Assembly: GCA_001969505.1 (NCBI GenBank)
Contig: LSSK01000762.1
Coordinates: 1-12,447 of the forward strand
DNA from: Zancudomyces culisetae
Lineage: Eukaryota; Kickxellomycota; Harpellomycetes; Harpellales; Legeriomycetaceae
Reading direction: 5' to 3'
Length of the DNA: 12,447 bases
This document shows, piece after piece, positions 8,534 to 12,447 of this stretch. The position numbers and the translations under genes were made by a program. The first letter of the stretch is position 1, and the number at the start of each line of letters is the position of its first letter. Under the pieces are notes generated by a model. The model worked only from the letters and a program-made list of their open reading frames with translations, did no database searches and had not been told where the DNA came from.

Positions 8534-11368
8534 TTATAAAACACACCTATCTCTTAACCAACTCATAGTTGCCTCTGTTCCTTTTTCTAAAATCTGTCTT
8601 TTAGGTACTCTGAATCTATTTCCTTCAAGTTGCAGGTGTTTTATACTAGCCACAAATCCTAGTTCTGGCGGAATTGCACGGATCTCATTATCAGACAAGT
8701 CCACATTCACTAATCCCTCCAACAGGCCAAAGTTATTTATATCTTCAATCATGTTCTTCTTCAATCGCAATGTTTCTAGTAGCCTAGTATTTAGTATTGT
8801 TTCTCTCAGTGTACATTTTGCGTCATCTTTGTCTTGGCTGTTTTCACGTGTTCCAATATCTGTTAATCTGTTGTTGCTCAAATCCAACTCTCTTAACTCT
8901 GGAAATACTTGTCCCAGTTTTAACACTCTTTCTTTGTTACCATAATGGTTCAAACCTCCAAAGTGTGATATCTTATTGTTTGATAGATCTAACACCTTTG
9001 TTTTTGCTAGCTTTTGACCAACTAGACTCATGTTTTCATTACTCAAAACTTCATAAAGCTCGTCAACGTTCAACAGCTGGTTGTTACTTAAATCTATTTC
9101 TTCCAGTTCACCTGTGTTCATGATACATATTAATTCAACCACCTCCAGGGGTATTTTTTCTAGTCGATTGTTCTTCAAAACCAATTTTCTAACATCAACT
9201 CCAATATTCTGATTTTTTACCGCATCCAATAAAGTCTTGATACTGATATCTGAACCATTGGCTTCATCAAGCTTCAAAACATCCAGCTTTTCTGACAGAT
9301 CCATGGTCTTTCCTCCAACACTTTCAACCAAAGCCTTTAGCTTTTTATCACACTTGTCTTTCATTGTTTCTTGAACCATTTCGTGCACACCTCCCCCACC
9401 ACCTATCCTCTGTTCGTTTTTATCAATATCCATCCACTCAACATCGATATCACTTCTTCTTTCATCGCCCGCCCCCGACATCCCCTCAAACCTTTTAAAG
9501 TGCGCCTCTAGATGGCTTCGTGTCGTTCCCTGTGGCCTAGCTGAAAGTGGGTTACCCTCAAAGTCAACTCCAATCAAATCGTCACACTGTTTTATCAACT
9601 CTCTCGGCAAGCGCTTTATACGATTGTTGGATATGTCAATCCTTCTCAACTTTAACTTTCCGTCACCATGCCGACTAAATATACCCGAAATATCCTCAAT
9701 TCCATTCTCCGCGATAGAGAGTATGGTCAATCTTGGCATCTGTAACGGATTGATCACACATGGCATTTTTGTCATATTGTTTTTAGAAAGCATTAATGTC
9801 GATAGATTTGGAAATCGGATTTTATCTTGGTTCGCCTCATCTTTAAAAAGGCTTCTCAGTTCATTTCCACTGGCATCTAGGTACACAATATTATCCAGTC
9901 CAATTTCGCCATCAACAGAATCCCCAAATTCAAATAAATACTCAAGTTTATTGTTTGATAAACCTAGTTCCTCCACGCCTCTTAGCCAATCTACACCCCT
10001 TGGCATCTCGGTGATAGTGTTGTTGCTCAGCTCAACCTTCTTTAATACCTGCATACCTTCCAGTTGGCTCTTGACCTTCTCAATCTTGTTGTTCGAAAGA
10101 TCTAGTATCTTCAAACTTTTCTTTAAGCCGCCCATATCACTAGGTAGAATGGATATCTCATTTCTTTGCAAATATACCTCCTCTATACCTTCCAGTTCTG
10201 TGAGTACACTTGGAAACTCAGTAAATTTGTTTCCTGCAAGAGATACAACAGTTAAGTAATTAAACTCGCCAAAACTCGTGGGTAGCTGTTTAATTAAGTT
10301 GTAACTGAGATCAAAATGCTCCAGAGAGTTGAATACATTTATTTTCTCCTCGACCATCTCAATTTCATTCCCTGAAAAGTTCATGTATGTCATTGCCTCA
10401 TTTTCCCACCATTTTTCGGTGGAATCTGTGCCCAAATCCATATCTATAGCGCTCCTCTGTGCTTCATACATGTCATACACTGCCTTGGGAATTTCTTTCA
10501 AGCCTCTATTGCTTAAATTTAGCCTTCCTTCTTTCCGTGCTCTCTGTATCATCTGCTGGAATATTTCGCTTTCGTCCATCTTTCTCTGCTTTACTCTCCA
10601 TGGCTTAACCACCTCGGTTTTCCCCTTATCAGTAGTAGATGTGTGCAAGCTTGCTGCTCCAGCCCTAAAATTATTTTTACTTTGCACTGATCTCGTTGCC
10701 GTGCCACTAACGTTTTTATTTAAAGTGTTTATTGTGTTATTTCTTGTGTACCTCCGTTCCACAGCAAGGCCCTGTTGAGACGAAACTTTGTTTGTATTCA
10801 AAACAGGATTCTTTTTAAACTCTGGAGAAATCTTCGAGAGTGAGAGATTTGTGTCTTTAGATACCAGATCTCTACCTACCGTGGTACCTTGTGCATTTAT
10901 CTGTCGAGAACCAACTCTGGTAACGTTTGCCCTAGTAGAAAAAACCGAGCGATCCACCTTTCCAGTGTCTGTACGCATCGATGAAGTAAATGTATTCGTT
11001 ACAGCCGTTTTTCGAACGCTGGGTTGAAATGTTTTTCTTTCTGTCCCGCTTGCACCTTTGGCTTTAAGATCGTCGGATGGTTTGGTATATGAAGCATCAC
11101 CGTCACGTCGAATGGTAGGGATTTTTTTGATTGATGCTATGTTTGTTGTTGGTATTCCTGTCTTTTTAGTCTGATTATTGCCTCCATCATTTTTCTCTGG
11201 GTTTTTGGGGCCAACTCCAATCAACGAGAGCTTTTGAGGCGGGATTGACTCGTCACTATCTTTTGTAGCCGTACCTTTCCTAGAATTTGTATAGGTTGTG
11301 GGCGATCTAACCCCATACCCACTGCTCTTCACGTGTTGATATTTGTTTGTTCTCTTTACACCATCCAT
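8534..11368 (-). CDS. LRRC40-like leucine-rich-repeat protein with long disordered N-terminus
   Basis: The 944-aa product has two parts. Residues 1-265 are basic, rich in Ser, Thr, Asn and Lys, and look disordered. From about 266 the LRRC40-type start appears: ARKEGRLNLSNRGLKEIP and then KWWENEAMTYMNFSGNEI, which matches the RWWE...LSSN arrangement of that family. Repeats of the form LxxLDLSNNxIxxLP follow in two blocks, about 325-610 and 725-920. A Gly-rich, charged spacer separates them (about 625-725, with five Gly at 656-660). The end, LQLEGNRFRVP followed by ILEKGTEATMSWLRDR, matches the LRRC40 C-terminal cap. LRR surfaces bind proteins; no partner can be named. The start is the first ATG in frame. 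The frame is open 58 codons further upstream but without ATG, and a TATA-like box at 11431-11440 would place transcription start below that extension. No intron is needed. Confidence 0.87.
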   Translation of the reverse strand: MDGVKRTNKYQHVKSSGYGVRSPTTYTNSRKGTATKDSDESIPPQKLSLIGVGPKNPEKNDGGNNQTKKTGIPTTNIASIKKIPTIRRDGDASYTKPSDDLKAKGASGTERKTFQPSVRKTAVTNTFTSSMRTDTGKVDRSVFSTRANVTRVGSRQINAQGTTVGRDLVSKDTNLSLSKISPEFKKNPVLNTNKVSSQQGLAVERRYTRNNTINTLNKNVSGTATRSVQSKNNFRAGAASLHTSTTDKGKTEVVKPWRVKQRKMDESEIFQQMIQRARKEGRLNLSNRGLKEIPKAVYDMYEAQRSAIDMDLGTDSTEKWWENEAMTYMNFSGNEIEMVEEKINVFNSLEHFDLSYNLIKQLPTSFGEFNYLTVVSLAGNKFTEFPSVLTELEGIEEVYLQRNEISILPSDMGGLKKSLKILDLSNNKIEKVKSQLEGMQVLKKVELSNNTITEMPRGVDWLRGVEELGLSNNKLEYLFEFGDSVDGEIGLDNIVYLDASGNELRSLFKDEANQDKIRFPNLSTLMLSKNNMTKMPCVINPLQMPRLTILSIAENGIEDISGIFSRHGDGKLKLRRIDISNNRIKRLPRELIKQCDDLIGVDFEGNPLSARPQGTTRSHLEAHFKRFEGMSGAGDERRSDIDVEWMDIDKNEQRIGGGGGVHEMVQETMKDKCDKKLKALVESVGGKTMDLSEKLDVLKLDEANGSDISIKTLLDAVKNQNIGVDVRKLVLKNNRLEKIPLEVVELICIMNTGELEEIDLSNNQLLNVDELYEVLSNENMSLVGQKLAKTKVLDLSNNKISHFGGLNHYGNKERVLKLGQVFPELRELDLSNNRLTDIGTRENSQDKDDAKCTLRETILNTRLLETLRLKKNMIEDINNFGLLEGLVNVDLSDNEIRAIPPELGFVASIKHLQLEGNRFRVPKRQILEKGTEATMSWLRDRCVL

Positions 11369-11430
11369 TTGTACGATACTAACATTGAGCCTTGGCGCTT
11401 TAAAACGCAAACCAAAAGAGAAACAATAAG

Positions 11431-11440
11431 TATTTAAATA
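11431..11440 (-). promoter_or_regulatory. TATA-like box of the LRR gene
   Basis: The palindrome TATTTAAATA lies 62 nt upstream of the LRR gene ATG on the minus strand. Its position would put transcription start near 11400, supporting ATG 11368 over any upstream start. Confidence 0.35.
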
Positions 11441-11659
11441 GAATACAATTTTTGGTTTCTTGGCTGGGTTGTATCCTTTATTTTTGGAAAAGTGGAGACA
11501 ACAAATAAAGCGGGGTAAAGGTTTGAAATGCCAGAAATTCAATTCGGGAAAAAATTGTCAGAAAGGTGATAAGGTCACTAATCTCGTAAAATGGTAAAGT
11601 GTACCAAAGATACGAATTTACACATAGTTCCTATAATAAATGATGTAGAGTAGATCATG

Positions 11660-11752
11660 TTTAAGCCATGGACGTAATATGACACGCTGTGTTACTACTG
11701 AGTAGTAAAAGTCGCATATACCCACTACTCAGCAGTCATATTTCGGCTTAAA
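11660..11752. repeat. Imperfect fold-back inverted repeat with three matching arm blocks
   Basis: Three left-arm blocks occur in order: TTTAAGCC (11660-11667), AATATGAC (11676-11683) and TACTGAGTAGT (11696-11706). They pair with right-arm ACTACTCAGCA (11724-11734, one mismatch), GTCATATT (11735-11742) and GGCTTAAA (11745-11752). The central loop is 17 nt. The left arm has extra bases between blocks (8 and 12 nt), the right arm 2 and 0. The order and strand of all three blocks agree, so this is unlikely to be chance. It could be an eroded small transposon (MITE-like), a regulatory stem or a hairpin. I see no obvious flanking target duplication and no second copy. Confidence 0.75.
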
Positions 11753-11902
11753 TGTAAAACCAGGCGCTCAAGCTTATGTACTCGAGTATAAATCAGTTTA
11801 TTGATTATTTAAATACCTAACCTAAAACAAACATCAGATACAAAATAAATCAATTATGTGACATTCAGATAATGCTAAAACATGTAAAATGCCAATGTGA
11901 TG

Positions 11903-11938
11903 GTAATAGTCATAGTAATAGTCATAGTAATGGTCATA
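11903..11938. repeat. 12-bp tandem repeat, three copies
   Basis: GTAATAGTCATA occurs at 11903-11914 and 11915-11926, and a third copy with one A-to-G change at 11927-11938. It is flanked by partial GTGATG and GTG units. It lies 77-112 nt past the stop of the secreted-protein gene. A minisatellite-like origin by slippage is likely. Confidence 0.85.
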
Positions 11939-12014
11939 GTGTGTTGATGATACAGCGTTTCAAAAATCACACCCTCTCCATTCCCTTCTTCTTTTTGACT
12001 CATTCATTCTTTTA

Positions 12015-12377
12015 CTAAAGCCAGTAGTACAAGATTCTCGCTGAGCTGTAGTACTTGTATGTTGACCCCAATCTCTTTTGTAAGTGTGCCTGTTCTTCAC
12101 TAAACATCTGGTCCAAGTACTGGACAACCTCTGCTGCCTTTTCTGATTTGCCTGTATCTGGTGACTGCATTTCCTCCTTCAACTTTGTCATGATTGCACG
12201 ATCACTGGCTGCTTCTTCGTTCCCAACCATAATTACTGGCACCATGTTTGAGTTTCCAGTAACTGGTGTGTCTCTTGGCAATCCGCTGTTGTCTTGGACA
12301 TTGATTGGTGCCGCTGGCATAGAAAGCACTCCTGTAACCAAACCGGCGGTCATAAATGCTGCTGCTGAGATTCTCAT
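12015..12377 (-). CDS. Small secreted protein with Kex2-type site and aromatic C-terminal peptide
   Basis: I recognise no family for this 120-aa protein. The N-terminus MRISAAAFMTAGLVTGVLS with MPA-AP just after is a clear signal peptide, cleaved at about residue 19-22. The next 30-odd residues are Pro/Asn-rich and look disordered. Residues 52-100 are charged and probably helical (SDRAIMTKLKEEM, AAEVVQYLDQMFSEEQ). A dibasic Lys-Arg at 101-102 is followed by an 18-residue end with five Tyr and a Trp (STYKYYSSARILYYWL). Signal peptide, acidic pro-region, KR and short C-terminal peptide is the architecture of a Kex2-processed peptide precursor. There are no cysteines, so it does not resemble disulfide-rich effectors. 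The start is the first in-frame ATG, preceded by a CAAAA-type leader; the frame is open upstream but without ATG. It could instead be a secreted protein with an unprocessed C-terminus. Confidence 0.78.
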   Translation of the reverse strand: MRISAAAFMTAGLVTGVLSMPAAPINVQDNSGLPRDTPVTGNSNMVPVIMVGNEEAASDRAIMTKLKEEMQSPDTGKSEKAAEVVQYLDQMFSEEQAHLQKRLGSTYKYYSSARILYYWL

Positions 12378-12447
12378 TTTTGTGGTTTTTACTTGAGTGT
12401 AGATGGTGTTTTGTATTGTATTGTATTGTTTTGTTTGTATCAAACGG
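12378..12447 (-). promoter_or_regulatory. 5' leader of the secreted-protein gene with pentanucleotide run
   Basis: The 70 nt upstream of the last ATG are rich in A and C on the minus strand, as in leaders of highly expressed fungal genes. They include three TACAA units (12411-12425). No TATA box is visible before the window ends. Confidence 0.35.

Larger units (their letters stand above)
11369..12014 (-). promoter_or_regulatory. Intergenic region: LRR-gene promoter and 3' region of the secreted-protein gene
   Basis: This 646-nt stretch lies between two minus-strand genes. Next to the LRR gene are a TATA-like box and an A/T-rich leader. The middle carries a large imperfect inverted repeat (11660-11752). 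On the right are a minus-strand AATAAA at 11802-11797, a candidate poly(A) signal for the secreted-protein gene, and a 12-bp tandem repeat (11903-11938) that would then lie in its 3' UTR. I recognise no RNA gene. Confidence 0.5.

Noticed and set aside
9624-10259. Long plus-strand ORF of 211 aa opposite the LRR gene
   Set aside because: It is a shadow of the repetitive leucine-rich coding sequence; the minus-strand reading is clearly the real one.
11369-11542. 58-codon in-frame N-terminal extension of the LRR protein
   Set aside because: No ATG in the extension, and a TATA-like box lies inside it, so it is most likely leader and promoter.
12055-12396. 113-aa plus-strand ORF over the secreted-protein gene
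   Set aside because: The opposite strand has a clear signal peptide, pro-region and leader; this is an antisense shadow.

Overview
The window looks like nuclear DNA of an AT-rich, intron-containing fungus. Evidence: recognisable fungal/eukaryotic housekeeping genes (V-ATPase subunit d, Nop8, mitochondrial enoyl reductase), introns of about 60-220 nt with GTAAGT/GTATGT donors and pyrimidine-AG acceptors, A-rich leaders, TATA-like elements, AATAAA signals, and a small secreted protein with a Kex2-type KR site. Leucine at conserved V-ATPase positions is encoded by CTG, so the standard code applies rather than the CUG-Ser yeast code. An LRRC40-like protein, which I associate with animals and early-diverging fungi more than with common yeasts, hints at an early-diverging lineage; that is inference.

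Layout: (1) 1-469 (+) is the 3' end of an unrecognised gene, two exons visible. (2) 470-1088 separates it from the converging V-ATPase gene and may hold a tiny spliced minus-strand gene (weak). (3) 1089-2578 (-) is VMA6 in four exons, reconstructed here to 352 aa, the normal family length. (4) 2579-3369 is the divergent promoter region between VMA6 and NOP8. (5) 3370-4860 (+) is intronless NOP8, a 60S ribosome assembly factor. (6) 5266-6724 (+) is a three-exon seven-blade WD40 protein of unknown identity. (7) 7110-8510 (+) is ETR1/MECR, the last reductase of mitochondrial fatty acid synthesis. (8) 8534-11368 (-) is a 944-aa LRRC40-like leucine-rich-repeat protein with a long disordered N-terminus. 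It converges on ETR1 with 23 nt between stop codons, and its likely poly(A) signal lies in the last codons of ETR1. (9) 11369-12014 is intergenic, with a bulged inverted repeat and a 12-bp tandem repeat. (10) 12015-12377 (-) is a 120-aa secreted protein ending in a KR site followed by an aromatic 18-residue peptide.

The genes do not form a pathway; they are independent housekeeping and accessory genes in normal eukaryotic arrangement. The most interesting items are the peptide-precursor-like gene at the right end, the interlocked 3' ends of ETR1 and the LRR gene, the fold-back repeat, and the possible mini-gene near the left end. I found no mobile element, rRNA or CRISPR, and recognised no tRNA by eye.
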